Origin: an uncultured Cellulomonas sp.
GTDB taxonomy: Bacteria; Actinomycetota; Actinomycetes; Actinomycetales; Cellulomonadaceae
Length of the DNA: 64,000 nt
Assembly: GCF_947494015.1 (NCBI RefSeq)
Contig: NZ_CANLTL010000004.1
Span: 240,291-304,290, forward strand
Direction of reading: 5' to 3'
Part shown: positions 45,753-54,681 of the stretch, in pieces
How positions within the stretch are numbered: position 1 is the first letter of the stretch
Layout of the letters: the number at the start of each line of letters is the position of its first letter
Program-made: the position numbers and the translations under genes
Notes under the pieces: generated by a model
What the model was told of the DNA's origin: nothing
The model's input: the letters and a program-made list of their open reading frames with translations, nothing else
Database searches by the model: none

Positions 45753-47764
45753 CAGACCTGGGCCCGCTCGCGGACCGCGGACACGATCCGCTGCACGGCC
45801 TCGGCGACCGGCACGGCGTTGTCCTGGCGACCGTCGCGGTACCGGAACGACACCGCGCCGGCGTCGACGTCGTCGCCGCCGGCGATCAGCACGAACGGGA
45901 TCTTCTGGGTGCTGGCGGTGCGGATCTTCTTGCCGAACCGGTCGTCGGAGACGTCGAGCTCGGCGCGGATGCCCTGCGCGCGCAGCTGCGCGACGACGTC
46001 GGCCAGGTAGTCGTTGAACGGCTCGGCGACCGGCACCGCGACGACCTGGACCGGGGCGAGCCACGCCGGGAACGCACCGGCGTAGTGCTCGGTGAGGACG
46101 GCGAAGAACCGCTCGATCGACCCGAACAACGCCCGGTGGATCATCACCGGGCGCTGCCGGCTGCCGTCCGAGGCGGTGTACTCCAGGTCGAACAGCTCGG
46201 GCAGGTTGAAGTCGAGCTGGATCGTCGACATCTGCCACGTGCGCCCGATGGCGTCCTTGGCCTGCACGGAGATCTTCGGCCCGTAGAACGCCGCGCCGCC
46301 CGGGTCCGGCACCAGGTCCAGGCCCGACGCCGTCGCGACCTCGCGCAGCGTCTCGGTGGCCTCCTCCCACACCTCGTCCGACCCCACGGACTTGTCCGGG
46401 TTGCGGGTGGACAGCTCGAGGTAGAAGTCCTCCAGGCCGTAGTCCCGGAGCAGGTCGAGGACGAACCGGAGCAGGCTCGCGAGCTCGTCGCGCATCTGCT
46501 CACGGGTGCAGTAGATGTGCGCGTCGTCCTGCGTGAACCCGCGCGCGCGGGTCATGCCGTGCACGACGCCGGACTTCTCGTACCGGTACACCGTGCCGAA
46601 CTCGAACAGCCGCAGCGGCAGCTCCCGGTAGGACCGGCCACGCGACCGGAAGACCAGGTTGTGCATCGGGCAGTTCATCGGCTTGAGGTAGTAGTTCTGC
46701 CCGGGGCGGCGCACCGTCCCGTCCTCGTCCAGCTCGGCGTCCAGCTGCATGGGCGGGTACATGCCCTCGGAGTACCAGTCGAGGTGCCCGGAGAGCTGGA
46801 ACAGCCCCTCCTTGGTGATGTGCGGGGTGTTGACGAAGGAGTACCCGCCCTCGACGTGGCGTCGTCGGGAGTAGTCCTCCATCTCCATCCGCACGATGCC
46901 GCCCTTGGGGTGGAACACGGCCAGGCCGGAGCCGATCTCGTCCGGGAAGGAGAACAGGTCGAGCTCGTTGCCCAGCCGGCGGTGGTCGCGCCGCTCCGCC
47001 TCGGCCAGGCGCTCGAGGTGGGCGCGCAGCTCGTCCTTCGTGGGCCAGGCGGTGCCGTACACGCGCTGCAGCTGCGGGTTCTTCTCCGACCCGCGCCAGT
47101 ACGCGGCGGCCGAGCGGGTGAGCTGGAAGCCGTTGGCGATGAGCCGGGTGCTGGGCAGGTGCGGGCCGCGGCACAGGTCCTGCCAGGCGACCGTGCCGTC
47201 ACGCTTGACGTTCTGGTAGATGCTCAGGCCGCCCAGGCCCACCTCGACGGAGGACGAGTCCTCGTCGTTCGTGGTGCCCTTCAGGCCGATGAGCTCGAGC
47301 TTGTACGGCTCGCCGGCGAGCTCGGTCCGCGCCTCGTCCTCGGTGACGTCCCACCGGCGGAAGGTCTGGCCCTCCTTGACGATGCGCTGCATCGCCTTCT
47401 CCAGCGCCTTGAGGTCCTCGGGGGTGAACGGCGTGTCCACGTCGAAGTCGTAGTAGAAGCCGTCGGTGATGGGCGGGCCGATGCCGAGCTTGGCGGTCGG
47501 GTTGATCTCCTGCACGGCCTGCGCGAGCACGTGGGCGGTCGAGTGCCGCAGCACGGCCAGCCCGTCCGGGGAGTCGATGGTGACGGCCTCGACGACCTCG
47601 CCGTCGGCGACCGGCAGGTGCAGGTCGCGCAGCTCGCCGTCCACCCGGACGACGACGACGTCGCGCCGCTGGCCGTACAGGTCGGCCGCCGTGGCACCCG
47701 CCTCGACCGTGACCTCGGCGCCGTCGACGGTGAGGGTGAGGGTCTGGGCGGACGGTGCCGACAC
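45752..47764 (-). CDS. thrS: Threonyl-tRNA synthetase
   Basis: 670 residues from a GTG at 47764 with AGGAG upstream. TGS domain ([24 protein letters not shown]), editing domain ([15 protein letters not shown]), class II core with [45 protein letters not shown] and [22 protein letters not shown], then an anticodon-binding domain ([35 protein letters not shown]). It heads the PIM cluster. The 165-base gap upstream holds a short GC-rich tandem repeat (CGACGCCGG units near 47848-47882) and nothing else recognised. Confidence 0.97.
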   Translation of the reverse strand: MSAPSAQTLTLTVDGAEVTVEAGATAADLYGQRRDVVVVRVDGELRDLHLPVADGEVVEAVTIDSPDGLAVLRHSTAHVLAQAVQEINPTAKLGIGPPITDGFYYDFDVDTPFTPEDLKALEKAMQRIVKEGQTFRRWDVTEDEARTELAGEPYKLELIGLKGTTNDEDSSSVEVGLGGLSIYQNVKRDGTVAWQDLCRGPHLPSTRLIANGFQLTRSAAAYWRGSEKNPQLQRVYGTAWPTKDELRAHLERLAEAERRDHRRLGNELDLFSFPDEIGSGLAVFHPKGGIVRMEMEDYSRRRHVEGGYSFVNTPHITKEGLFQLSGHLDWYSEGMYPPMQLDAELDEDGTVRRPGQNYYLKPMNCPMHNLVFRSRGRSYRELPLRLFEFGTVYRYEKSGVVHGMTRARGFTQDDAHIYCTREQMRDELASLLRFVLDLLRDYGLEDFYLELSTRNPDKSVGSDEVWEEATETLREVATASGLDLVPDPGGAAFYGPKISVQAKDAIGRTWQMSTIQLDFNLPELFDLEYTASDGSRQRPVMIHRALFGSIERFFAVLTEHYAGAFPAWLAPVQVVAVPVAEPFNDYLADVVAQLRAQGIRAELDVSDDRFGKKIRTASTQKIPFVLIAGGDDVDAGAVSFRYRDGRQDNAVPVAEAVQRIVSAVRERAQV

Positions 47765-47929
47765 GGGGTCTCCTGCTGGTCGAGGGGTGCTCGGGCTGCG
47801 CCCGGTCCGGACGCAGCGACGATGCTACCGAGGCGGGCGGGCCGGCCCGACGCCGGCCCGACGCCGGACCGACGCCGGACCGACCAGGGGCCGGGCGGCG
47901 ACCGGGCCCGTCCGCATGCGCCCGCGGGA

Positions 47930-50770
47930 TCACAGCAGCACGCTGGCGCCCACCCGGTACAGCTCGAGCCGGTCCCGGCCCTCGGCGAGGCGCACCACCC
48001 GGTCCCCGAGGCGCACCGCGTGCGCGAACCACGGCACCGCGTCGTAGCGGGCGACCTCACGCACGCCGTCCGGTCCGGTGACCAGGACCCGTGCCGTGCC
48101 GTCGTCGAGGGTGGCCAGCACGGCCGCCGGATCGACGAACGGCGTGTGCGCGAGCGAGACGACGGCGGCGTCCTGGACGTCGAGCCGCTGCCCGTCGGGC
48201 GATCCACCGGTCACCGCGCCGGTCGGCACGCCGGTCACCGTGCCGGTCACCGCTGCGCCGGCCACCGCTCCGCCGCGCAGCATGACGCCGTGCCGGTCCC
48301 CCACCAGGAGCCGGCCCCGGGCGTGCGCGGCCGTGATGGCTCCGGCCGCCTGGATCTCGTCGCGGATCTCGAGGGTCGGGGACAGCACGAGCACCCGGTC
48401 GCGGGTGACGGCGACCACCCCCTCCGCCCCGACCGTGGCATCCCGGACCGGGACGTCGACCACGGTCCGGGTCAGCCGACCCGACCGGTCGACGACGGCC
48501 AAGCCGTCGTCGCCGTAGAGCAGCAGCCCGTGCGCCGACCTCAGCGCCCCGCTGAACCGGCCCGGCCAGGTCCGCTCGGCCGCTGCCGGTGAGGGCGACG
48601 TGACGGCGTACGCGACGGCCCGGTCGTCCAGCAGCGCGACGACGCCGGGCGCACCGGACACCGGGACCACGTCGATGCCGCGAGCCCGGCCGGGCAGCCG
48701 GACGACGCCCTCGTGGACCAGGTTGGTCTGCCGGACCTCCAGGCCGCCCGGGCCGGGGTCCGCCGTGACGTCGACCGTCCCGGACTGCACCGACCACCCC
48801 GGGGCGTCGAGGCGCCGGATGCCCAGCTCGCGGTCCTCGCCGCTGGGAGCCACGACCGTGGTGAGGTGCACGGGGTCACCGGTGCTGACCGCGGTGACCA
48901 CCGCGCTGCCGTCGCGGTCGACCAGCCGGGCGGCCTGCCCCGCCGGCAGGCCCGAGACGACGACGTCCCACAGGTGCTCGACCCGGGAGCCGTCCTCCGG
49001 TGGCCGCGGTGACCACCGGGGGTTGTAGCCGACGTGGGTGCCGAGCCACGGGTCGACGAGCTGCTGGCAGTCTGCGACGGCGGCGAGCAGCTCGGCGCCG
49101 AGCGCCTGGAACCGGGCAGCGTCGACCACCGGCAGCGCGGCGAACCGCAGCAGCCGCGTGCCCCCGCTGGTCCGCACCATCAGGTCGATCGGGTAGGGGG
49201 CGGCGTAGTAACCCGGGCCGGGTGCGGCGACGTCGACCGACAGGTCCAGGGGCGGCTGGCCGTCGCCGACGCTCACATCGGCCGGGGTGACGGCGCCGCC
49301 GGGACGGTCGAGCGACACGGGACCGCACAGCGACAGCGGGGCGGTCCCCCTGTTGCCGATCCAGGCCCGGGCGTGCAGCACCCGGAACCGGGAGTGGTCG
49401 TCGTAGAAGGCGGCCACGAGCGCCATCGAGGCAGGACCGCACGACACCCGCGGTGCGGCGATCGCGAACTCGGTGTGCTCGATCAGGGGCACCGCCGAGG
49501 TCAGCTCGGTCGTCGACATGCTGCCCGCGAGCGCCACCCCGTCGGGCAGGGCGAGCAGGGTCGTCACCTGGCTCCGCAGAGAGCCGGGGACGGTCGGGAC
49601 CGCGACGGCCTGGCTGACACGCAGGGTGGTCGGGGAGGTCTGCTCGACGTCCAGGCCGGCGTCGTCGAGCGCCTCGACCGCTGCCGAGCCGGCGAACCGC
49701 AGGATCAGCTCCTCGGCGGGGACGCCGAAGAGGCGGATCACCGAGAGCGCGAAGGTGCTGACGAACCCCCGCACCTCGGTGATGCGCGAGAAGTCGATGT
49801 CGACGCTCAGGGTGCCCGGTGCGGTGACCGCCGGGCGCAGCACGACGTGCGGCTCCGCCTGGACCGTGAGGTCGAGGTCGAGCTCCTGCACCTCGACCGC
49901 GTGGAAGATCAGCAGCGCGCTGACGTCGAGCACCGCCCGGCCGCCCTCGACGCGGTACGTGCAGTCCGGGTAGGCGTCGAGGGCGTCGTCGCGGGGCAGG
50001 CTGCTGCCCAGGACCGCCTTCGCCGACTCGGTGAGATAGCCCGCCTCGACGAACAGCGACCAGTCGTTGCCCTGCCGCCGGTCGACGGCGTGACCGCTGT
50101 AGAAGGTGGTCCACGGGCCGTAGGAGTACCAGCTGGACCCGCCGACCTGGATCCGGACCGCGAGGGTCTGCCCACCGGCCGCCAGGGCCAGGCCGGCGTT
50201 GAGGAACCGGATGCCCCGGCGCAGCCCCGCCAGTCCCATCGGGACCGTGCCGGACGGTGCGAGCACGCGCACCCGGTCGGTGACGAACCCCCGGATCTGC
50301 GCCAGCACCTCGGGCGGCAGGCTCGCCGGCAGCGGCGCCGGGAGCGGGGGGACGACGACGTCGACGGCGCCCAGGTCGGCGCGCAGGTAGCACTCGTCCG
50401 GGAGTGCGTAGGCGCTGAGCTCGAAGGTCACGACCACCTCCACCGCGACGAGCCGTGGTGACTCGTTCGGGTGCGCGCGGACGTCCGCCTCCGTGGTGAG
50501 CTGGAGGACGAGGTGCTGCTCGAGCAGGACGGGGAAGCCCGTCGCCGGGTGGTCGGTCGCGCGGACCTCGCCGTGGTCCTCCAGGAAGACGGCGAACTCG
50601 GTCTCCGGCCCGCGGCGCAGGTGGCTGGCCTCGACGTCGATGCGGTCGATGACGATCTGCACACCCGCCGCCGCAGGGAGCACCGGCGGGCACAGCGCCG
50701 ACGAGCGCAGGAGGTTGCGCTGGGCGACGAGGAAGCGATCCGTCGCGATCTGGAACTCGAACAGGGACAT
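47930..50770 (-). CDS. Large beta-rich protein of unknown function
   Basis: 946 residues from the ATG at 50770. I do not recognise it. No signal peptide or membrane helix is visible, so it is probably cytosolic. Residues ~1-240 alternate hydrophobic and polar positions (GVQIVIDRIDVEASHL, LVAVEVVVTFELSAYAL), and a second similar stretch occupies ~240-480; amphipathic beta strands of this type recall lipid-binding TULIP-like folds, but that is a guess. Residues ~480-640 look like an Ig-like or adaptor region. The C-terminal ~300 residues have short repeats (VVALLDDRAVAYAV, LLLYGDDGLAVVDRSG, VVAVTRDRVLVLSP) suggesting a beta-propeller. It pairs with the small protein gene upstream (gap 30 bases). 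Confidence 0.85.
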   Translation of the reverse strand: MSLFEFQIATDRFLVAQRNLLRSSALCPPVLPAAAGVQIVIDRIDVEASHLRRGPETEFAVFLEDHGEVRATDHPATGFPVLLEQHLVLQLTTEADVRAHPNESPRLVAVEVVVTFELSAYALPDECYLRADLGAVDVVVPPLPAPLPASLPPEVLAQIRGFVTDRVRVLAPSGTVPMGLAGLRRGIRFLNAGLALAAGGQTLAVRIQVGGSSWYSYGPWTTFYSGHAVDRRQGNDWSLFVEAGYLTESAKAVLGSSLPRDDALDAYPDCTYRVEGGRAVLDVSALLIFHAVEVQELDLDLTVQAEPHVVLRPAVTAPGTLSVDIDFSRITEVRGFVSTFALSVIRLFGVPAEELILRFAGSAAVEALDDAGLDVEQTSPTTLRVSQAVAVPTVPGSLRSQVTTLLALPDGVALAGSMSTTELTSAVPLIEHTEFAIAAPRVSCGPASMALVAAFYDDHSRFRVLHARAWIGNRGTAPLSLCGPVSLDRPGGAVTPADVSVGDGQPPLDLSVDVAAPGPGYYAAPYPIDLMVRTSGGTRLLRFAALPVVDAARFQALGAELLAAVADCQQLVDPWLGTHVGYNPRWSPRPPEDGSRVEHLWDVVVSGLPAGQAARLVDRDGSAVVTAVSTGDPVHLTTVVAPSGEDRELGIRRLDAPGWSVQSGTVDVTADPGPGGLEVRQTNLVHEGVVRLPGRARGIDVVPVSGAPGVVALLDDRAVAYAVTSPSPAAAERTWPGRFSGALRSAHGLLLYGDDGLAVVDRSGRLTRTVVDVPVRDATVGAEGVVAVTRDRVLVLSPTLEIRDEIQAAGAITAAHARGRLLVGDRHGVMLRGGAVAGAAVTGTVTGVPTGAVTGGSPDGQRLDVQDAAVVSLAHTPFVDPAAVLATLDDGTARVLVTGPDGVREVARYDAVPWFAHAVRLGDRVVRLAEGRDRLELYRVGASVLL

Positions 50771-50800
50771 GGGGCGTCCTGGGCAGCCGGACCGGTGGGC

Positions 50801-51082
50801 TCAGCGGACCGGCAGGTCCGGCGGCTCGGGCGGCAGGGGCTGCGGGTTGAGCTCCGCCAGGATCTCGCCGACGTCGAAGACGATCCACCCCCGGCGACGC
50901 CCGCCGACGACGATGATCGACACCTCGTCGGCGCCGTCGGCCCCGAGCGGCGGCTCCTCACGGACCTCCAGCGGGGTCCCGGCGACGACGGCCTCGAGCA
51001 CGTCGGCCTGCTCGGGCGGCATCGAGTCGAACAGCTCCTGCAGTCGCGACTGCACGGCGCGCACATCCGTGGACCGGGCCAT
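50801..51082 (-). CDS. Small protein with NPQPLPP tail
   Basis: 93 residues from the ATG at 51082 with TGGAGGCG upstream; the track shows it only inside a 410-residue read-through. A helical start (VQSRLQELFDSMPPEQADVLEAVVAG) is followed by beta-like VSIIVVGGRRRGWIVFDVGEIL and a fixed C-terminal tail LNPQPLPPEPPDLPVR. I recall the NPQPLPP string from other unannotated bacterial proteins but cannot cite or verify this. It is most likely co-transcribed with the 946-residue gene. The function is unknown. Confidence 0.75.
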   Translation of the reverse strand: MARSTDVRAVQSRLQELFDSMPPEQADVLEAVVAGTPLEVREEPPLGADGADEVSIIVVGGRRRGWIVFDVGEILAELNPQPLPPEPPDLPVR

Positions 51083-51297
51083 GATCCGCCTCCATCGAAC
51101 GCCGGCGGCCAGCACAGGCGCGGCCTGTCTCGACGTACCACCATGCTGCTCGCACGGCTGCCGGCGGCACCAGGCAATTTGTCCCGGGGTCTGCGCCGCG
51201 GTGCGAGGCGGTTGCGGTGCGACGTCACGGCGAAGCCGGGCACCGCGTCCGGTGCGGCGGATGGCCGCCGGTGCGCAGCGACGCGGGGAACACGAAC

Positions 51298-51325
51298 GGG
51301 CCAGGTCCCGAGAGGGACCTGACCC
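51298..51325 (-). terminator. Hairpin terminator downstream of tRNA-Val(CAC)
   Basis: CAGGTCCC-GAGA-GGGACCTG is a perfect 8-bp stem with a stable tetraloop (51302-51321), extended by GGG/CCC around one mismatch. On the minus strand it begins 11 bases after the tRNA 3' end. Confidence 0.7.
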
Positions 51326-51336
51326 GTGGGTGAGGG

Positions 51337-51408
51337 TGGGCGATACTGGGTTCGAACCAGTGACCTCCTCGGTGTGAACGAGGCGCTCTACCACTGAGCC
51401 AATCGCCC
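51337..51408 (-). tRNA. tRNA-Val (anticodon CAC)
   Basis: 72-base cloverleaf read on the minus strand: acceptor GGGCGAT/ATCGCCC, D arm with GGCTCAGTGGTAGAGC, anticodon stem CCTCG/CGAGG with loop TTCACAC (CAC), T arm CTGGTTCGAACCCAG. Discriminator A; no encoded CCA. A hairpin terminator follows. Confidence 0.95.
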
Positions 51409-51447
51409 GTCGTGCCCGCGGCCAGGTGCTCCGCGGCGACTCCGACG

Positions 51448-51453
51448 AGGATA
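51448..51453 (-). promoter_or_regulatory. Possible -10 element (TATCCT) of tRNA-Val(CAC)
   Basis: On the minus strand TATCCT lies about 40 bases before the tRNA 5' end. A weak GGTTCC is spaced 16 bases upstream. Low support. Confidence 0.3.
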
Positions 51454-51592
51454 GCGGATCGGTGCCGAGGAACCGAAACGGGGCCCGGGGACGTGCGCGC
51501 GGGCCTGCTGCCACTTGGGTGAAACGTGCAGGAAATCGCGCCTCGCGCTGGTGGTGTCCCGTAGCCTTCGGGCAACCGAAGAGGAGGCGACG

Positions 51593-52021
51593 ATGGCTGT
51601 CCGCCCGTTTGACGTCGTCGAAGTGGTGACGATGCAGCTGGTCCTGTCCGACGCGTCGGTGCTCGGCGTCACCGCGGAGCTCGGCTTCCGGGCCGCGGAC
51701 CCGTACACGGTACGCGCCGTCTTCACCGGCCCCCACTCGATGTCGACCTGGCTGATCGGTCGTGAGCTCCTCGCGCAGGGCGTGCACGCGACGCAGGACG
51801 CCCCGGCCGGGACCGGGGACGTCCGGGTCTGGCGTGACGACGACCCTGCCTACGTCCTCATCTCGCTCAGCGGTGTGGAGGGCGACGCGCTCCTGGCCGC
51901 CCCGTCCGAGCCCGTCGAGCGCTTCGTGACGACCACGCAGCAGCTCGTGCCTTTCGGGTCGGAGAGCACCCGGATGGACCCGGAGATCAGCCGCCTGATC
52001 GCGGCTCTGCTCACCGCCTGA
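51593..52021 (+). CDS. SsgA-family sporulation/cell division regulator-like protein
   Basis: 142 residues from the ATG at 51593 with GAGGAGG eight bases upstream; the 168-residue ORF start is not supported. The family pattern is visible: an ELGFRAADPYTVRAVF strand pair, WLIGRELLAQGVHA, GDVRVWRDDD, VLISLSGVEGDALLAAP and VERFVTTTQQLVPFGSE. In Streptomyces such proteins (SsgB) help position FtsZ for division. In a presumed non-sporulating host it probably has a division role. Confidence 0.88.
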   Translation: MAVRPFDVVEVVTMQLVLSDASVLGVTAELGFRAADPYTVRAVFTGPHSMSTWLIGRELLAQGVHATQDAPAGTGDVRVWRDDDPAYVLISLSGVEGDALLAAPSEPVERFVTTTQQLVPFGSESTRMDPEISRLIAALLTA

Positions 52022-52041
52022 TCGGAACCGCACGCCGACCT

Positions 52042-52072
52042 CGGCCCCTGACCGCCCCGCGGTCGGGGGCCG
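52042..52072. terminator. Bidirectional hairpin terminator
   Basis: CGGCCCCTGACCG (52042-52054) pairs with CGGTCGGGGGCCG (52060-52072) over 13 positions with one G-T pair and a 5-base loop. Outer CGCACG/CGTGCG (52029-52034 and 52074-52079) can extend it. It lies between the convergent SsgA-like and pabC genes and should serve both. Confidence 0.75.
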
Positions 52073-52108
52073 ACGTGCGTCCTGCGTCCGTCGGGCCCTC
52101 CGGCGAGG

Positions 52109-52972
52109 TCAGGGGTCGAGCTCGTCCGGCAGCCGGGCCGCGAACACCCGCTGGGCCTCGAGGCTGAGTGGTCCTGCCTCGAGCGGGGTGCCGTCCAGCG
52201 CGACGACCGGCTGGACGTCGCGGGTGGAGGACGTCAGCGCGAGGTGCGCCCGGCCGGCCAGGACGTCCTCGAGCACCTGCCAGGGCAGCTCGCCGGGGCC
52301 CGACTCGCGCACCGGCATGCCGGCCTGCCCGCACCACTGGAGGAAGAGCTCGCGGGTGATGCCGGCCAGGCACCCGCTGGACAGCGGCGGCGTGAGGAGC
52401 TCGCCCCCGAGCTCGACCACGACGTTCGACCCGGTGCCCTCGCACAGCTCCCCGACGGTGTTCGCGAACAGCGCCTCGTCCGCACCCCGTTCGGCCGCGT
52501 AGCCCAGCGCCACGACGTTGTCCGCGTACGACGTCGTCTTCAAGCCCGCGACCGCGGACCGCTCGTTGCGCACCCACGGGACCCGCACGGCGCGCGACGA
52601 CCGCGCCCGGCTCGCGGGCGCGGCGACCACCACGAGCGTCGGACGCTGCTCGGCGGCGGGCAGCCGGTTGGAGCCCATCGGTCCCGGACCCCCGGTCACG
52701 GTGATCCGGACCCGCCCGGCCGCCGACCCCGCGGCCTCCAGGACGGCGGCCACCCCCGCGCGGACCTCGTCGGCATCGGGTGCGGGCAGTCCCAGCCCGC
52801 GCGCGGAGCTCTCCAGGCGCCGCAGGTGGCGGCTGAGCGCGAACGCGCGGCCGTCGTGGACGGCGCACGTCTCGAAGACGCCGTCCCCCACGGTGAGGCC
52901 GTGGTCGACGGCGGTGACGATCGGCTCGTCCGGCGCACGGAGCCGGCCCCCGGACCAGATGACGACGCTCAT
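52109..52972 (-). CDS. pabC: Aminotransferase class IV, probable 4-amino-4-deoxychorismate lyase
   Basis: 287 residues from the ATG at 52972. PLP fold type IV: VTAVDHGLTVGDGVFET, the PLP Lys region GLKTTSYADNVVAL, EGTGSNVVVE and SGCLAGITRELFLQW. Family members include branched-chain and D-amino acid aminotransferases, but the location five bases after pabB supports the lyase that releases pyruvate to give 4-aminobenzoate for folate. Confidence 0.9.
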   Translation of the reverse strand: MSVVIWSGGRLRAPDEPIVTAVDHGLTVGDGVFETCAVHDGRAFALSRHLRRLESSARGLGLPAPDADEVRAGVAAVLEAAGSAAGRVRITVTGGPGPMGSNRLPAAEQRPTLVVVAAPASRARSSRAVRVPWVRNERSAVAGLKTTSYADNVVALGYAAERGADEALFANTVGELCEGTGSNVVVELGGELLTPPLSSGCLAGITRELFLQWCGQAGMPVRESGPGELPWQVLEDVLAGRAHLALTSSTRDVQPVVALDGTPLEAGPLSLEAQRVFAARLPDELDP

Positions 52973-52977
52973 ACCGG

Positions 52978-54120
52978 TCAGTGTGGCGCAGAAGCCAGGC
53001 CGATCAAGCGGTGCGCCTTCAGCTCGGTCTCGGCCCACTCGGCGGACGGCTCGCTCCCCCACGTGATGCCGGCCCCGGTGCCGAACCGCAGCGTGCCGGA
53101 CACCGCCGCCGCCCGGTCGCCCGGGGCGACTTGGGCGCCCGCGCGCACCTCGGCATCGGCTGTCCACCAGAAGGTCCGGATCCCGACGGCGAGCTCTGCG
53201 CGGCCGGCGTCCGCGTCGATCCACCCGACCGCGCCGCAGTACGGGCCGCGGGGCACCGGCTCGAGCGCCGCGATGAGCCCCAGCGCCGCGAGCTTCGGCG
53301 CGCCGGACACCGACGCGGGCGGGTAGGTCGCGGCCAGCACGCGCGCCCACCGGTCCGGCGCCGAGGCCGCCGAGCGGGTCAGGCGCCCCTGCACGGTGGA
53401 CACCAGGTGCACCAGGCCGGGATGGTGCTCGACCGCGAGCAGCGACGTCACCTCGACGCTCCCCGGGTCGCACACGCGCTGGAGGTCGTTGCGGACGAGG
53501 TCGGTGATCATGACGTTCTCCGCCCGGTCCTTGTCGCCGAGCCGCGCCTGCGTCGGGGCGGTGCCCTTGATCGGCGCGGACGTCAGGACGCCGTCCCACA
53601 GGCGCAGGTAGAGCTCCGGGGACGCGCTCACCACCCACACCGGCGGCAGCCCGGAGGACGCCGGGACGTGGACCAGGCCGCCGAACGGCGCGGGATTGCC
53701 GCGGGCCAGGACGGCGGCCAGGGCCTGCGCGGACGGCTCGCCCCCGGCTCCCCCTCGCAGCGGCGCGGCAAGGACCCGGCACACGTTGGCCTGGTAGACG
53801 TCGCCGGCCCGGACCGCCCCCCGGACCGCCTCGACCGCGCGCTCGTACGTCGGGCGGTCCATCGACGTGCTCCAGCCCGTGACCGACGGCCCCTGCCAGG
53901 CGTCACCGTCGCCCGGATCGGCCGTCCCGTCGCCGCGGACGACGTCGGCGAACCGCCAGGCGCGCACGGGTCCGTCGAACTCCCCCACCACGGCCCAGAA
54001 GCCCCCGCGCGCCACCGTGGCCGCGTCCTCGGCGAGGTCGACGCACTCGACCGGGCGCCGGGCGCGGACGCCCGCGAACCGGGCCTCGCCGGCGGCGGGA
54101 CGGGCGGCGTCGGCGGGCAC
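52978..54120 (-). CDS. pabB: Aminodeoxychorismate synthase component I
   Basis: About 380 residues from a GTG at 54120; the ribosome site is weak and the ORF is open further upstream through the tRNA cluster, so the start is uncertain. Chorismate-binding enzyme: YERAVEAVRGAVRAGDVYQANVCR, the lysine motif SAPIKGTAPTQ, DLVRNDLQRVCDPGSVEV, HLVSTVQGRL and TYPPASVSGAPKLAAL. The glutaminase PabA is not encoded here. It forms an operon with pabC. Confidence 0.9.
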   Translation of the reverse strand: MPADAARPAAGEARFAGVRARRPVECVDLAEDAATVARGGFWAVVGEFDGPVRAWRFADVVRGDGTADPGDGDAWQGPSVTGWSTSMDRPTYERAVEAVRGAVRAGDVYQANVCRVLAAPLRGGAGGEPSAQALAAVLARGNPAPFGGLVHVPASSGLPPVWVVSASPELYLRLWDGVLTSAPIKGTAPTQARLGDKDRAENVMITDLVRNDLQRVCDPGSVEVTSLLAVEHHPGLVHLVSTVQGRLTRSAASAPDRWARVLAATYPPASVSGAPKLAALGLIAALEPVPRGPYCGAVGWIDADAGRAELAVGIRTFWWTADAEVRAGAQVAPGDRAAAVSGTLRFGTGAGITWGSEPSAEWAETELKAHRLIGLASAPH

Positions 54121-54227
54121 CCCGCCACGGTACCGAGGGCGCCGGACCAGCCCCGGCGCCGTCCGGCCGTGGCGGACGGCGGCGCGACCCGTCTGCGCCG
54201 CTGCCGGGGCGACCGGCCGGGCGCCAG

Positions 54228-54258
54228 TTGGACTCTCGCCGACGAGGTGGTCTAAAGT
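54228..54258 (+). promoter_or_regulatory. Promoter of the tRNA Gly-Cys-Val cluster
   Basis: TTGGAC (54228-54233) and TAAAGT (54253-54258) with a 19-base spacer, about 50 bases before tRNA-Gly. The spacer is slightly long but the hexamers are the best in the gap, and stable RNA genes need a strong promoter. Confidence 0.6.
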
Positions 54259-54309
54259 CTGGGACGCGCCCGGCGCACCGGATCGGAAACGAGACGGGAC
54301 ACGGGTCGT

Positions 54310-54381
54310 GCGGACGTGGCTCAGTGGTAGAGCATCACCTTGCCAAGGTGAGGGTCGCGGGTTCGAATCCCGTCGTCCGCT
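54310..54381 (+). tRNA. tRNA-Gly (anticodon GCC)
   Basis: Acceptor GCGGACG/CGTCCGC, D arm GGCTCAGTGGTAGAGC, anticodon stem CACCT/AGGTG with loop TGCCA (GCC), T arm CGGGTTCGAATCCCG. No encoded CCA. Confidence 0.95.
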
Positions 54382-54435
54382 CGGTGGCCCCGACCCTGTG
54401 GTCGGCTCCCGGAGCTTGTGAGCGTCGGGTCGCAC

Positions 54436-54506
54436 GGTGGAGTGGCCGAGAGGCGAGGCAGCGGCCTGCAAAGCCGTCCACACGGGTTCGAATCCCGTCT
54501 CCACCT
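54436..54506 (+). tRNA. tRNA-Cys (anticodon GCA)
   Basis: Acceptor GGTGGAG/CTCCACC, anticodon loop CTGCAAA (GCA) on stem GGC/GCC, T arm ACGGGTTCGAATCCCGT. Discriminator T, as required for tRNA-Cys. No encoded CCA. Confidence 0.93.
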
Positions 54507-54538
54507 CTGCAGTCGTAGTACCCCAGGCAGTACCGCAC

Positions 54539-54610
54539 GGGCGATTGGCGCAGCGGTAGCGCGCTTCCCTGACACGGAAGAGGTCACTGGTTCGATCCCA
54601 GTATCGCCCA
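54539..54610 (+). tRNA. tRNA-Val (anticodon GAC), integration target
   Basis: Acceptor GGGCGAT/ATCGCCC, D arm GGCGCAGCGGTAGCGC, anticodon stem CTTCC/GGAAG with loop CTGACAC (GAC), T arm CTGGTTCGATCCCAG. Unlike the other three tRNAs in the window it is followed by an encoded CCA (54611-54613). The integrase gene begins about 80 bases downstream, so its 3' end is probably the attachment site. Confidence 0.95.
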
Positions 54611-54613
54611 CCA
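54571..54613 (+). other. Probable left attachment site (attL) in the 3' half of tRNA-Val(GAC)
   Basis: AICE-type integrases target the 3' end of tRNA genes, and the integrase here reads toward the tRNA. The overlap would cover part of the anticodon stem to the CCA end. No second copy of TTCGATCCCAGTATCGCCC was found to the right, so the exact core is unknown. Confidence 0.45.
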
Positions 54614-54631
54614 GCACCACCGCAGGTCAGG

Positions 54632-54662
54632 GGCCGTTTCGGAGAGATCCGGGACGGCCTTT
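54632..54662 (+). terminator. Rho-independent-like terminator after the tRNA cluster
   Basis: GGCCGTTTCGGA-GAGA-TCCGGGACGGCC stem followed by TTT. It lies about 20 bases after tRNA-Val. It would end the tRNA transcript and sits just before the convergent int stop. Confidence 0.7.
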
Positions 54663-54681
54663 GTGCTGCCCAACCGGCTTC

